A stretch of 64,000 bases of DNA, from the NCBI GenBank assembly GCA_036872755.1, contig JAVHNS010000007.1:1550001-1614000 (forward strand). The letters run 5' to 3'. Shown here in pieces: positions 12,607 through 24,455 of this stretch. How positions within the stretch are numbered: the stretch's first letter is position 1; each line of letters opens with the position of its first letter. Origin of the DNA: Orbilia blumenaviensis (taxonomy: Eukaryota; Ascomycota; Orbiliomycetes; Orbiliales; Orbiliaceae). The notes under the pieces are model-generated. The model was not told the DNA's origin and searched no databases. It worked only from the letters and a program-made list of their open reading frames with translations. The translations under genes were made by a program, and so were the position numbers.

Positions 12607-14091
12607 ATGACCGCAAGTGACGCCGCGAAATGCAAAGGCGTGGAGTGCACAAATCCCGCCGGCACGCTACAATGTCCGACATGTCTGAAATTGGGTATCA
12701 AGAACAGTTTTTTCTGTTCGCAGGATTGTTTTAAGAATAGTTGGGTATGGTTTTTTATTTTTAATTTCATGATTTTTAGAGTGCTCTTTGGAGTCACATT
12801 TCGATCTTAAAAGGGCTGTCTACTAACTTTTGGTTAATGCTCTATCCATTGATCTTGAATTATTTAGTCCAACCACAAACAAGTCCATAAGACTGCAAGT
12901 GAGCAAGAAAATTCCATCTTCCGTACAATTAAAGACCTTCAGAAACCAACACCTTACCCTTCGAACCCAGCTACCGGAACCTATGATCCCTTCCCGACCT
13001 ACCCGTACTCTGGCCCGTTAAGACCGGTTTACCCTCTGTCGCCATACCGTTCCGTCCCAGACCATATTCAAAAACCAGACTATGCCGGAGATGGAATCCC
13101 TCGTTCGGAAGGTATATTTCAGAGGGCAAATAAGATCCAAATCCTGGATGAGAAGGGAATCGCAGCAATGAAAGAGGTGTGTAGGCTAGGAAGAGAGATT
13201 TTGGATATTGCGGCTGCAGCAGTAAGGCCAGGAATCACCACAGATGAGATCGATGAGATCGTACACAAGGCGACAATTGAGAGGAATGTAAGGAAAGCTC
13301 TGCTAAGCAGTATCAAGTGGTGGCAAGGATACATTCTAATGTGGATTCGTATAGGCCTACCCGTCGCCCTTGAACTACAACAAGTTTCCCAAGTCCGTAT
13401 GTACATCGGTAAACGAGTCGATATGTCACGGTATTCCAGATCAGAGACCTTTGGAGGATGGCGACATCATCAATATCGATATTTCGGCATACCACAACGG
13501 CTACCATGCTGATCTGAATGAGACCTACTATGTTGGGGACAAGGCGAAGGCGGATCCCGATACTGTTAGGGTCGTGGAGACTAGCCGAGAGTGCCTGGAC
13601 AAGGCGATTGCGATTGTTAAGGTATTATCATAAGCCTTACAGTATAGGATCTTCAAGACACTGACATTGGGGATTCACAGCCTGGCATGCTATTCAGAGA
13701 ACCCGGAAATGTTATCGAAAAACATGCCAAATCCCGAGGTTGCTCGGTCGTTAAAACCTACTGCGGACACGGCGTAAACACTCTTTTCCATTGCGCACCG
13801 AACGTCCCACATTACGCCAAAAACAAGGCTGTCGGCGCAGCAAAGGCCGGAATGTGCTTTACTATCGAGCCAATGATTAACCTGGGTACGTGGCGAGATA
13901 AAACGTGGCCTGATAACTGGACAAGTACAACGGCAGATGGGTTAAAATCTGCACAGTTTGAACACTGCTTGTTGGTCACTGAGAATGGATGCGAAGTTTT
14001 GACTGCGAGGAAACCGGATTCACCTGGTGGGCCAATACCAATGCCCACTGCTAACGGTGAATCTTCGAGCGGACCAAGTGAAACTCAGTAG
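12607..14091 (+). CDS. MAP1: Methionine aminopeptidase, type 1
   Basis: This removes initiator methionine from nascent proteins at the ribosome. Exons are 12607-12744, 12868-13287, 13355-13621 and 13681-14091, giving 411 aa. The N-terminus carries the eukaryotic MetAP1 zinc-finger region ([18 protein letters not shown], then [12 protein letters not shown] followed by SNHKQVHK across the first splice). A proline-rich linker ([22 protein letters not shown] type) leads to the pita-bread fold. All five metal ligands are visible at the expected spacing: D228 and D239 in [19 protein letters not shown]305 in [12 protein letters not shown]338 in FTIEPMI and E369 in [12 protein letters not shown]. The 31-residue gap between the two glutamates matches the bacterial enzyme, which supports the splice model. 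The C-terminal tail is short and polar. Confidence 0.95.
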
Positions 14092-15222
14092 AGCTTGCGT
14101 GGGGAACTGGTCGTGGTGATTAAATAGATTGGATGCAATGATTTCGAAGGATTTAATCCGACTACGTGCATTTGTCGGCCAGCTTTGATTCTGGGGCGTT
14201 GATAGACCTCGGGGCCATATTTTGCATACCCGACTGCAGGTCTGCCATTACTGGGTATCCTTACCTGCGTTATATGTACACTAGCTATAGGTTGTTAAGT
14301 CCTTTATTTTTGTATCATTTGGTCAATAATATTGGTCAGAGCGAGGAGAACGCGTGCAACTCTACTGGCCTGGCATACTGGAGTCTTTCTAGTATAGCGA
14401 GAGAGAGAGTTCAAAGCCGCTTCCAAGTCGGGGACGGCTTGTTGTATTAGTAATATCAGCTAGTATTCTTGAGCGAAATGAAGTCAATTCCCAACAACCG
14501 GGATAGAGATGTGCCGGTTGAAACTGGCGCGGGCTAAAAAACTTAAAACGTATATACATAATATGGACCACCCGTTGCAGGCGTGTTCCCGAATTCAACT
14601 TTTCGAGTTTGATATCTAGTGATAAGCTAAAGCTATTCCAATCGTAAATTCAAATGGCTGGTATCTGACGCTTACGTCGTGTCTCTATTCCTTTTGCAAG
14701 ACTTCTAAAGTTATAACGTTAAATTCCGAGACCAGTCAAGTTAAGCCACCTTCGCGACGAGAGCTCGAGAGTCAAGTCAGCGGGGACTTTCGGGTAAACT
14801 GAAAGCGAATTGGTAAGCCATATGCAGCTTTGATCTCGTCCGACTTGTTACCCCGGTTTTTAGTTGCATTGTCCAGGTTTTTAGCTTCGGCTTCGGAGCA
14901 CAATAAGGCCCCGCTGTCGCAGAGCCTGGATGCCTATGAACTCTGTGGCAACGCGCTGAGCCATATAAAATACCACCTTGCCGCTCGTTTTTACAAAGAT
15001 TAAGATCCGGGACGTGCATACAAATTCATGACTCAGCTAGGGGTTACATAATCAAAGTCGATTCTAGGCCCGCAGAAACTAACTTCCACGGAATAATAGC
15101 TGTATACGTAGGGAGCTACCTGTAGCTAGCTTTCGAGGTTATCATTTTCAGTTGCTTACTATTAGCTCCGTTTGCCTTAAATATCGACCCATTCCGACAA
15201 ACAACCTTAGTTTTCCTTCCCA
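14092..15222. other. Intergenic
   Basis: About 1.1 kb with no convincing ORF, RNA gene or repeat. A short GAGAGAGAG run lies near 14400. Confidence 0.4.
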
Positions 15223-17008
15223 ATGCAACTACTTCCAGAAGACGACAAGATGGGCTCAACTGTGGAGGAATCGCTGTCCAAACGAGGGCTCGAGAGCGCT
15301 AGCGCTTTCGGTGCCATGGCGGATCTGATGAAGGTATCCATGTCCCTGGGTGATACCTTTTTAGATTTAGGTTTGCCAATTGGGAAGCTAGAAGCTAAGC
15401 TCGTAATCTGGTATCTAGATTTTCCAAAATATGTATGACAAAGAGAAGAACCCGAACGGGATGTAAGTTAGAACCAATGATGAAAATTCGCATTACTTTT
15501 CAGTCTAACTACAGATTGAGCTAACACTAGTTCATAGTATCTCACTTGGAGTCGCAGAGAATAGTCTCATGCACAAAGAACTTGTAGAGTACTACGCGGA
15601 TAAGGTATATTTTCAAGTACATAGATTCTCATTTTAATTTCTAGCGAACTCTAATCAAATGAATGGATTTAATAGATTAAAGTCACACCGTTCGATTTAA
15701 CCTACGGCACGGGCCCTGGCGGCTCTGTTATGCTGCGGGAAGCTCTCGCTTCCCTCTACAACCGCAAGTTCTCGCCAACATTTGAGGTGAAGGCCGAACA
15801 TGTGTACACCGCGATCGGTGTCAGCGGTGTTCTAGACCTTCTTTGCCATTCTATAGCCGACGAGGGCGAAGCTATATTGATTGGACGACCGATATACACC
15901 GGATTTGCGCATGATTTGTTTGGGAGGAGCAAGTTGAAGTTGGTACCAGTTAGCTTGAAGGGAGTGGATCCCATGGGACCTGAGGCGGTTAAATATTACG
16001 AAAAAGAGCTGCAGGTTCAGAGAAACAATGGTGTTAGGGTCAGGGGAATGATCCTTTGCAAGTATGTTGGTTCCAATATTAATATCTTGGGTAATGCTGA
16101 CATCGTGGTAGCCCGCACAACCCTCTCGGGAAATGCTACGTAAGTTCTCCAGGGTAGATGCCTGCAATTGAGCCTTCGAGAGGCCTCGAGGTACTAATTG
16201 ATTTATTCAGACCCCGGAAGTCATCAAGGAATATGCCAAGTTCTGCAACTCTCACCAAATCCATTTTATCTCCGATGAGATCTACGCTCTCTCAATTTAC
16301 TCCACACCTTCCAACGCTTCTGCCGCTCCCTTCACCTCCGCTTTCGCTGTTCCCGGCTTGACAGATGTTATTTCCCCCCATCTTGTTCATGTCCTTTACG
16401 GAATGTCTAAGGACTTTTGCGCTAACGGACTTCGCATGGGATGTCTGATCTCTCCATGGAATCAACAAATCTTTCTGGCGGCGGTTGCGGCGGTTGGCGT
16501 TTTCCAATGGCCAAGTTCCCTACCAGATATTGCTTGGAGAACAATTCTTAACGACCATGAATTCCTTGATGGGTTTGTAGCTGCGAACCAGAAAAAGCTT
16601 GGGGAACAGTACCAACTCCTTGTTGACTGGTTCGACAAGCACAACATTCCTTATATTACTGGGTCCAACGCTGGTTTCTTCATCTGGACTGATCTTAGGA
16701 GGTATCTAGCGAAGATTAAGCTACCAAAGGGGGATGATGGGAAAATCCCTGGTGGGAAAACCAATATCCCGGGCCAACCCGAAGGCGCACAAAAGCGCGA
16801 TCGGATCTTGTGGGAGAAGATGGTGGATGGAGGTGTTTATGTTGGAAGTGCTGAAATGTTCTATGGAGAAGAGCATGGGTGGTACAGATTCAGCTTTTCA
16901 ACAAATAGGGAGGAGTTAGAGTTAGGGCTTTCGAGGATGGAAAATGTCTTGAACAAGGTTGATGCGGAAGCAGTTTTGGAGGGGCTGGATACGTTGACTG
17001 TGAATTGA
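15223..17008 (+). CDS. PLP-dependent class I/II aminotransferase, ACC synthase-like
   Basis: Six exons (15223-15333, 15419-15462, 15538-15604, 15676-16061, 16112-16139, 16211-17008) give 477 aa. Exon 5 is only 28 nt and completes the conserved NPHNPLG motif split by the intron at 16062. Other fold-type I landmarks are ISLGVAENSL, YGTGPGGSVMLREALASLYN, VYTAIGVSGVLDLLCHSI, FISDEIYALS (D234/Y237), the Schiff-base lysine K279 in LYGMSKDFCANGLRMG and the C-terminal RFSFS arginine. The arrangement matches the fungal family annotated as 1-aminocyclopropane-1-carboxylate synthase-like. That group also includes C-S lyase-type enzymes of thiol metabolism, so the name does not prove ethylene-precursor synthesis. 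It is convergent with the mS26 gene. The ABCG transporter and the secreted protein lie upstream, but MAP1 intervenes, so I do not call a cluster. Confidence 0.88.
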
Positions 17009-17278
17009 GGTGTGAAAGATAGCTATAGTAACTAGAGATCCGGCTAGACATCAGGTTAAATGGTGGTAGCGGTGAAGCTACTAGAGACAAAGGATTTAGA
17101 TTAAACGGCGTAATATTTGAAATCAATTATAACCGCAAACGCGGAACTGATATTCGTTGCGATAACAAAATATCTGAGTATTTACATGTGATGAAGGTTT
17201 CCGAAATCATCGCGCCATCATATCTTAAGTAACTATATATACATATCTCGATGTTGTTCGAAGTCCCCCCTTCATATT

Positions 17279-18322
17279 TTATGGAATTATATTGAAAAGG
17301 TCGGTTGTTGCTTTGGCTGTCGACTGGCCTGTCTTTTTACCGGCGTATCCATAACCGGTATATGTCATGTCGGGTGCGTATTCTTCGAGCGCCTGCTCTG
17401 CAGTCATCTTGCTCTGCTCCGTTCTCCTCGAACCTCCAGTCAAAGCATCTGCAAAAGCATTGAAAACGATTTCGTCCTTCAGGTAGAAGCCTTGGCTTTC
17501 TATATCTGTCCTGGCTTGTCTGGCAACGACCTGAGTAGCGTCTGGTGGATGCATATGGACTTGTTCGGCTTCGCTTATAGATGAGAACTCCCTGTTTATG
17601 ACTTGGTCAAGCTGCGCTTCGGTGAAAATGAATTCATGGGCGCGGATGTAGAGCTCGTGGAGCTCTTCGAGACGCTCAGCGCTTTTCTCCGATTCAAGCT
17701 TTAGGTATCGCTCACGCTTCTCTGCAAGGCGCTCTTCACGCCCCGGATCTGTCAAAGGATGACTTTTTTGTAAAGCAGATATAATAGTCGGCGTGGTGAG
17801 TTTAACCATCTCGCTATCCTCCTCGGCTAGGAGCTTAGCACGGAGAGCTTGCTTCTCCTCGGACCGTTGCGCAATGAGTTGATCTCGGCGAGACTTTTCG
17901 GCGTGAAGCTGGAGAAGACCGTCCCGAATATTTCGACGGCGAGAATCTGCCATTCTTTCCTTCCATGTGATGTATGCCTTTTCCCTCGCCGGGGCGGTTT
18001 TGCCGGGCTTAGAGAAGACGGTAGGCTCTTTCGAGACAAGGGCGAGGTAGTTCGATGTTATCTTTTTGTTGTCCTTGTCATTGCGGAACACTTTTCGCGG
18101 CTCAGGGCGGGATCCCTTCGCCCTAGGCTTCCAGGGAGCGTATCTTTGAGGTGGGAAGGGAATATCGACGTAGTAAGGACTGTATGGACTGGCTGTTGAT
18201 GGTCCATCCACTGAAGCAGTTGTACTGAAGCTACGAGTGGCCGAGGAAGGGATGCATGGTCGAAGATGTCGGCTGCAAGAGCGGCAGACAAAGGCCGATG
18301 ATTGAAGCGCTGGTGTTGACAT
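17279..18322 (-). CDS. PET123: Mitochondrial small-subunit ribosomal protein mS26 (Pet123-like)
   Basis: This is an uninterrupted frame of 347 aa from the ATG at 18322. The frame is open a further 70 codons upstream, but MSTPALQSSAFVCRSCSRHL is the better start. It looks like a mitochondrial presequence, with a typical CxxC-containing matrix-import N-terminus and RSFSTTAS cleavage region. The body is strongly charged and helical (ITWKERMADSRRRNIRDGLL, SRRDQLIAQRSEEKQALRAK), followed by the LTTPTIISALQKSHPLTDP block and EELHELYIRAHEFIFTEAQL. I associate these with fungal mS26/Pet123. It would act in the mitoribosomal small subunit. It is divergent from the NEDD1-like gene. Family assignment is from motif recall and moderately sure. 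Confidence 0.72.
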   Translation of the reverse strand: MSTPALQSSAFVCRSCSRHLRPCIPSSATRSFSTTASVDGPSTASPYSPYYVDIPFPPQRYAPWKPRAKGSRPEPRKVFRNDKDNKKITSNYLALVSKEPTVFSKPGKTAPAREKAYITWKERMADSRRRNIRDGLLQLHAEKSRRDQLIAQRSEEKQALRAKLLAEEDSEMVKLTTPTIISALQKSHPLTDPGREERLAEKRERYLKLESEKSAERLEELHELYIRAHEFIFTEAQLDQVINREFSSISEAEQVHMHPPDATQVVARQARTDIESQGFYLKDEIVFNAFADALTGGSRRTEQSKMTAEQALEEYAPDMTYTGYGYAGKKTGQSTAKATTDLFNIIP

Positions 18323-18760
18323 CGCGCTGGATTGGAGTATGTATGGTGAGAGATGCCGGATGAGGCCGTTGGATGCCTTCCGACAGCTGTCGTCGAGGAG
18401 GAATTGCGCTGCAAAAAAAGAAGCTGGCGGGGTGAATGTGTTGCCGGCGACGTTGGATGTTGAAATTTTGGTGGGAGGAATCATGTCCAAAAATGGAAAT
18501 AATGCAGGGAGCAAAGACTCTTGGCAACACATGATGTCGGGTTGTTTATCGTCGGCGCGTGTTGTTGCTGTCGCAGGTTGTCAATTGTCGGGCGCCAGCA
18601 TGCAGCGGACATCACCACCAAGTATCCAATACCTAATCTACTATCCCTCCCCTCCCGGATCCATCAACCACCCCCTCAACGACATATCAACTACCTTGAT
18701 GCGATAGCACACGGTATCCTAATTCGGTTCTAGCTGGACTCTTCTCCGACATCTCTCACG
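18323..18760. promoter_or_regulatory. Divergent promoter, mS26 / NEDD1-like gene
   Basis: This 438-bp spacer lies between two start codons. It is CT-rich near 18620-18680 (CCCTCCCCTCCCGG). No specific binding site is claimed. Confidence 0.4.
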
Positions 18761-21512
18761 ATGTCCTTGCGACTAAAAAACAGAAGTGCCAGCAGGTCAC
18801 AGCAGCCTGCCCAGGATGCCGAATCTACCTGGAAAGTTATCATCACAACAGCTACGGAAGTCAATGTTTGGGACGGCATAGACAACAAGTATGACACGGT
18901 GTTTAAGTCCGGGACCGAAGGCATTGTCGCCGCAAGGCTGGCTAAAGAGGGTACCCCACCAGCTTCCTCCGTTGAGAACGGGCGATGGCATTAGCTGATA
19001 CGAGATCACCACCAGGAAATGTTCTCGCCGTAGCAGGATCGCAAGTTGTCGTTTTACACAGAATAGAACAAGGACAGCCCAATTCGTATAGGCTCAGGGG
19101 CGCGGATGTTAGTATCAATTCTCTGACTAAACGTATATTAGTCTTAATAGCTAATGTCCTTTCTAGACTACCCGTTTGCTCGAGTATGCAGCCGATGGCA
19201 AAAGTCTTTTTCTAAACATCATGCTCAGAAACGCCATTCAAACCTACAATATTCGTGATGACAAGTTCTCAGAAATCCTCAAGCCCCACCCTTCGCCTGT
19301 CACCACATTCTCAACCTCTTTTGACTCGGCTCTCGTCCTTTCTGCATCCAAAGATCCACCAACTATTCACTTGGATAACCTTAGTCTTAGAACGACTTAC
19401 CATCTGAAACCGCAAGCTTCGGACCAAAGAGTTATTCTATCATCGTTTCACCCTACGAAGAAGAATCTCTTTATGATCTCGTTTGCTGATGGTGTTCTGG
19501 CTGCATACGATTACACAAAAGCTACTAAAACTGGACAGCATATACATGCCTTTGGCCATTTACATGATGCAATGATGGGCGGGAAGGGGCTGACAGCTGC
19601 CCAATTTATCCCAGGTCCACAAGCTAGAGCTGTATCGGTTGGTGAGGATGGAAAGTGTGCTGTTCTTGATTTCGAAAAGAAGACCGTTGTTGGTACCTTC
19701 AAAATCGGGGCGCCGGCCACTTGTCTTGCTATTCGGTCCGAAGATGTGAAGAAGGGAACTAAGTGGTTTGCTGTTATCGGGACGTTACATGGGTGGTGTT
19801 ACATCTACGACCAAGATGGAAACCGATTACATGAGGTTCAAGTGGAAAGGGAGAACAGGGTCCGTGAGGTTAGATGGAAGTTAGGGGATGTCAAGCTACC
19901 TGTGACGGGCACCAAAATTATACGACCCCAAATGTCACCCAGGAAGCTTAGCAGTGCCCTACCCATTCCTAACCGTACACCCCATCAGCTGAGGTTTAGA
20001 CAAACCCTCCCAACTGCAAAGGAGGAAGGGCCCATTGTTGCAGCAGAGAAGCCAGAGGCACCTATCGAGTTCCCCCCTTCATCGCCTGCAACTCGAGCCC
20101 CCCCTCCAAACCAAAACAAGCCCCTCCCTAAAGCCCCGTCCGGAGTTGAGAAGGAAGACTCATGGGAAGATGTTGCCGAAACGTTTACGGAGCAGAAGCC
20201 TGCATGGGAAGACCTTCAGAAGGGATACACCGCAGATTATATGAGCATCTTCTCACCAGTCAAGAACGAACCAATGAGGAATACCCCAAGGAGACGAAGC
20301 GCAAGATTGAGTGTTCGATCAGTTCAACATTCCCCAGATAAGGAACAAGCGGACAAGATCGACAAGTTGATCAGACAGGATGAGGAAGGATTACTGAGGT
20401 CTAGCATTTCATCCCCAAGTTTGGCCAACACTAAGTCGAAGAGTCCTGCAAAGAAGGCTGCCGTCCAAGGAGAAGGAAAATTAGTTCAAAGGGCTATGAC
20501 GGAATTGCCGAAGACAAAGGGGGCAAGGAAGGAGCAAATGCTACCACCGCCGACGAGACCGGCCCCGGAACCCGTCCAGCAAGATGAGGAAGTTGACGAA
20601 ATTAAACCAGCTGTTCCTTTAAAAGACGACGCTAAGCCAGAGCCACCTAAAGGTCGAGATTTCGCACCACCTCCCGCCTTACCAACAGGACCCCCACTCC
20701 CTTCGACTGAGAGCAAAGCAGTTGAAGATTTCCGGAAAGTCCGCGCTAAACTCGAGTCCGGACACGGGCATTCCGTCTTGTCCCTATTCTCATCACACCT
20801 CCCGAATCAGAAATCTAAGCATGATTCCAGTGTTCCTGAAGTTGTGGAGGGCAAGGAAAATTCTGCAAGTAGCAAGGTCGATGCGAAAGCGGAAAAAAGG
20901 AGGACCAAGTTGGAAGAGAAGGAACGAAGAAAGTCTGAAAAGGAGGAGAAGAAACGTAAGAAGAAAGAGGGTAGCTTCCCGCCTGTTTCCGATCTCATCT
21001 TCAAAGACGACGATATGGAAATTGACGAAGCACCTTATCTTGATCTTCCCACTTTATCGCCAAAGGTTGGTAGTGCTAAGAGAAAGGCTGCGGATGATCC
21101 TTATGAGGCTACCAAAGAAGATGCGCAGCGAGAAGTACCCAGGTTGGTTTCCAAAGGAAAGGGAAAGCAAAAATCACCGATCCCGGAGGATATTTGGATA
21201 CCCGAGGAAGTTAGAAAGCCATCTAAGCGTGTGAATGTTGGGGGCAGTTCGCCGAATATGAGGAGTAGTGGGGTAGCGTTGTCCGCCACCAGTACGCAAA
21301 ACGGGGTAATGAGCATCCACGATATGATCGCAGACTTAAAGACTTCGTTCCAGCAGGACATAGTGGCCCTGAAGGCAGAAATGAAGCTTAAGTTTAAGGA
21401 ACAAGATGAATTTTTGGAAGGCCTGATCAAGAATGAAAGAGGCGAAGTGAAATTTTTGAGAGATGAGAACGAGAGACTGAGGGCTCAGATTCGTGAGCTG
21501 ACGGGGAAGTAG
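18761..21512 (+). CDS. WD40 / coiled-coil protein resembling NEDD1 (GCP-WD)
   Basis: Exons are 18761-18950, 18995-19107 and 19167-21512, giving 882 aa. The first intron is only 44 nt but is required to keep frame. Residues about 25-330 read as beta-propeller blades (VIITTATEVNVWDG, NVLAVAGSQVVVLH, LEYAADGKSLFLNIM, ALVLSASKDPPTIHL, AVSVGEDGKCAVLDF, GTLHGWCYIYDQDG). A long disordered K/P/E-rich middle follows (PPSSPATRAPPPNQNKP and charged EERRK repeats). The last 65 residues form a predicted helix with the pattern IHDMIADLKTSFQQDIVALK, then AEMKLKFKEQ and ENERLRAQIREL. This closely parallels the NEDD1 C-terminal segment that binds gamma-tubulin ring complexes. I infer microtubule-nucleation targeting. 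The WD40 fold is fairly sure and the orthology is not proven. Confidence 0.72.
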
Positions 21513-22224
21513 GCAAGAGTTTCTGTGTGGTACATTGGTTAACCATTGTTAGGCCTTAATTTTCTTTTTTCCCCCTCTTTTTCCCCAGTATTTTTGACAG
21601 GGAGGGTTGCTATCGATGGGCTTTTTACGATTAGCGGCGAAAACGTGTTCATGGATTAGTCTCGTAGTATCGACGCTTCGTTGGCAAGGCGTTCGTGGGT
21701 ATGCATGGGATTTAAGCATTTCTCAGGCGCATCGCAAGCGGTGTTTTCTTTTTCTTTCCACTGCCTTTCTTTCAAGTCGGGTTATGATTGTGATACCTTA
21801 TTTGATTACTGTCGTTCTTCAATTTTTCTTCTTTGGTTAGCCTGTCAGTCGGAGTTTTGGAGACGATTCGCCCCTTCCGTTTTGCTACTACTGCTCCTTA
21901 GAGCTTGCTGAGGCCTTCAATGGATTATACTAACTTCTGTACAATAATACAATCTGACATTCAGCGTTCCAATACCGGGTCTGAACCTACTGAGCCTGAC
22001 TTCGAGAATCTCGAGCGCGAGCCATGCGTGGTGCTGTTGTATTTTTAGTGTTGCGATGGTCCTCAGAGCCGCAAGTCTTAACTTTTTTTTTTTTTTTTTC
22101 GCTTTTAAGCTTTGCGAAAAAAAAAAATCTGGTCGCGAATCTTTTTTCCTACTCCACAAGCTACACTACCTAATCTACACTACCCACTTCCTAGACTATC
22201 GTTCAACATCGCAGAATCAGCACA
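21513..22224. other. Intergenic with perfect A/T inverted repeat before pescadillo
   Basis: Left arm 22089-22102 (T11 then CGC) and right arm 22114-22127 (GCG then A11) are perfectly complementary around an 11-nt centre. The structure starts within a 17-T run and ends about 98 bp before the pescadillo ATG. It may be a nucleosome-depleting poly(dA:dT) element or affect mRNA 3'/5' ends; no function is shown. Confidence 0.7.
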
Positions 22225-24455
22225 ATGGGTAAAATTAAAAAGAAGGGTACAGTCTAACCTATAGATCTTCGAAACTCTTGACTGTATACTAAACCTTCCA
22301 TCGTTTGATCATATTAGGCGTGGCCGGAAATGCCAGAAACTTCATCACCAGGACACAGGCTGTTCGCAAGCTCCAAATATCTCTACCAGACTTCAGGAGG
22401 CTTTGTATTTTCAAGGGTACGCATGCCTAGCACATAAAATTCTAAGAATTTATTTTCTGCGACAAGGTCCTGATACCAATTGGCCCGTGTATAGGAATCT
22501 ACCCACGAGAACCTCGTAATAAGAAGAAAGCCAACAAGGGTTCCACTGCCCCAGTGACCTTTTACTACGTACATAACCCCCTCCATATAATCCCTCCATC
22601 TTACTTAAATAGAAGCTATTCTGACAGATAGTAAAAACAGACCAAAGATATCCAATACCTCCTCCACGAGCCCGTTCTACAGAAGTTCCGTGAGCATAAG
22701 ACCTTCAGCAAAAAGCTTTCTAAAGCCCTTGGTCGTGGCGACTTCTCCGATGCCAAACGTCTCGAAGACCTACACAAGCCTCGTGTAAAACTCGACCACA
22801 TCATCAAAGAGCGTTACCCTGCCTTCACCGATGCAGTCCGTGACCTAGACGATGCCTTATCCACTGTCTTCCTCTTCGCAAACCTTCCATCGAATAGAGA
22901 CATCCCGTCAAAGACGATAGAAACTTGCGCCAGACTAGCGAACGAATTCCAGCACTACGTGATCCGAAAACATGCGCTGAAAAAGTCGTTCTTATCAATC
23001 AAGGGGATTTACTACCAGGCTACCATCCAGGGACAAGATGTGCTCTGGCTTGTACCATACAAATTTGCGCAGAGTGTGCCGCGAGATGTGGATTTCAGGA
23101 TTATGCTTACATTCTTGGATTTCTATACAACTTTGTTGGGCTTTGTGCTGTTTAGGTTGTATACTCTGGAAGGATTGGTATATCCGCCAAAGTTTGATAA
23201 GAAGATGGACGAGATGGGTGCGGGTCTGAGGGCTTTTAGTTTGGAGAGCAAGAAAGTCATCGGAGAGATTGAGAATGGCACAAACGGACAGGCCGTAGTG
23301 AAGAAGGATGTCAGTAAACAGTTAGAGACACTAGGCGAGAAGATTAAGGAAATCGAGGAAAAGGGTGAAGAAGAGGATGAAAACGCTGTTGCCCCGGTAG
23401 CCGAAGAAGGAGAAAGGATCAACGAGGGACTTGATAAGTTTACGGCTATACCATCGAAAGATGGTGCTACAACCGATGTTCTCGAGCAGCCTACTGAAGA
23501 CCTTGGCGGGGAAGGGAAGACCTCTAACATGTTCTCAGAGTGGACTGTGTTCCTGTCCCGCGAGACACCAAGAGAGCCATTGGAATTTCTGCTAAGGTCT
23601 TTCGGATGCAAGAGAATCGGATGGGATGCGGTCCTTGGCGAGGGATCATTTACCAAGGATGATCGAGACCCAAATATTACCATCCAAATTGTTGACCGAC
23701 CGCCTCAAGTGGGATTACCACCTATGCCAGCTGGTGTTGAAGCCAAAGAGGAGGCGACTACCGGAAGGGGCAAGGTTTTGGGACGCCTGTATGTGCAACC
23801 CCAGTATATCTGGGACTGTGTGAACGCTGGACGGGTCTTGCGACCTGATTCATACGCACAGGGCGCAGAATTACCACCGCATTTGAGCCCATGGGTGAAG
23901 GCAAATGAAGGAGAATACGATCCTACTGCGCCAGTTGAAGATGACGGAGAAAGTGAAGAGGAGGAGGAAGAGGAGGAGGAAGACGTTAAGATGCTGGACA
24001 ATGGGGAGAAGAATGGTGTTGAAGCTGGAGATAGCGAGGATGAAGAATGGGGTGGAATGAACACTGAACTTGCCGGTGAAGGCGAGGATGATAGCGAGGA
24101 AGAGGAGGAAGAGGAGGCCAAAGGAGGCGTTGCCTTAGACGAGTCTGATGCCGAGTCCGAAGACGACGAAGTCTCAAAACAGCTTCAACATCAACGCGAA
24201 TTGGAGGCCGAGGCTAAGGGAGTTGCATACAAGGACGAGAAGAAGTCCAAGAAGTCAGAGGCTAAGAAGAAGCAGGACAAGGAGAAGAAACAACGGGAAG
24301 ACGAAATAGAGAGACAGAAGATGATGATGACAAAGAAGAAGAGAAAGCTGTACGAGAGAATGGAGTACGGAAACAAAAAGAAGCAAGACGAGAAAGAGAG
24401 GCTGGAGGGCAAGAGGAGGAAGATCGAACGGGAGAAGAAGAAGGGCAAGAATTAA
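22225..24455 (+). CDS. NOP7: Pescadillo, 60S ribosome biogenesis factor
   Basis: This is a nucleolar component of the PeBoW (Nop7-Erb1-Ytm1) complex needed for 27S pre-rRNA processing and 60S assembly. Exons are 22225-22246 (22 nt), 22318-22416, 22495-22568 and 22641-24455, giving 669 aa. The N-terminus reads MGKIKKKG joined to [20 protein letters not shown] and [20 protein letters not shown], the hallmark pescadillo start. It continues with [22 protein letters not shown] and [25 protein letters not shown] domain lies at about residues 355-465 ([20 protein letters not shown], then [13 protein letters not shown]). Acidic runs ([12 protein letters not shown]) and a K/E-rich coiled C-terminus ([20 protein letters not shown]) follow, as in fungal orthologues. 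Family length fits. The start-proximal exons are short but each splice restores conserved sequence. Confidence 0.96.

Noticed and set aside
7875..17008. Possible secondary-metabolite cluster (ABCG exporter, secreted protein, ACS-like enzyme)
   Set aside because: MAP1, a housekeeping gene, lies between them, and there is no backbone synthase or pathway regulator nearby.
17279..18532. Longer mS26 start at 18532
   Set aside because: The extra 70 residues look like leader translation; the ATG at 18322 begins a typical import presequence.
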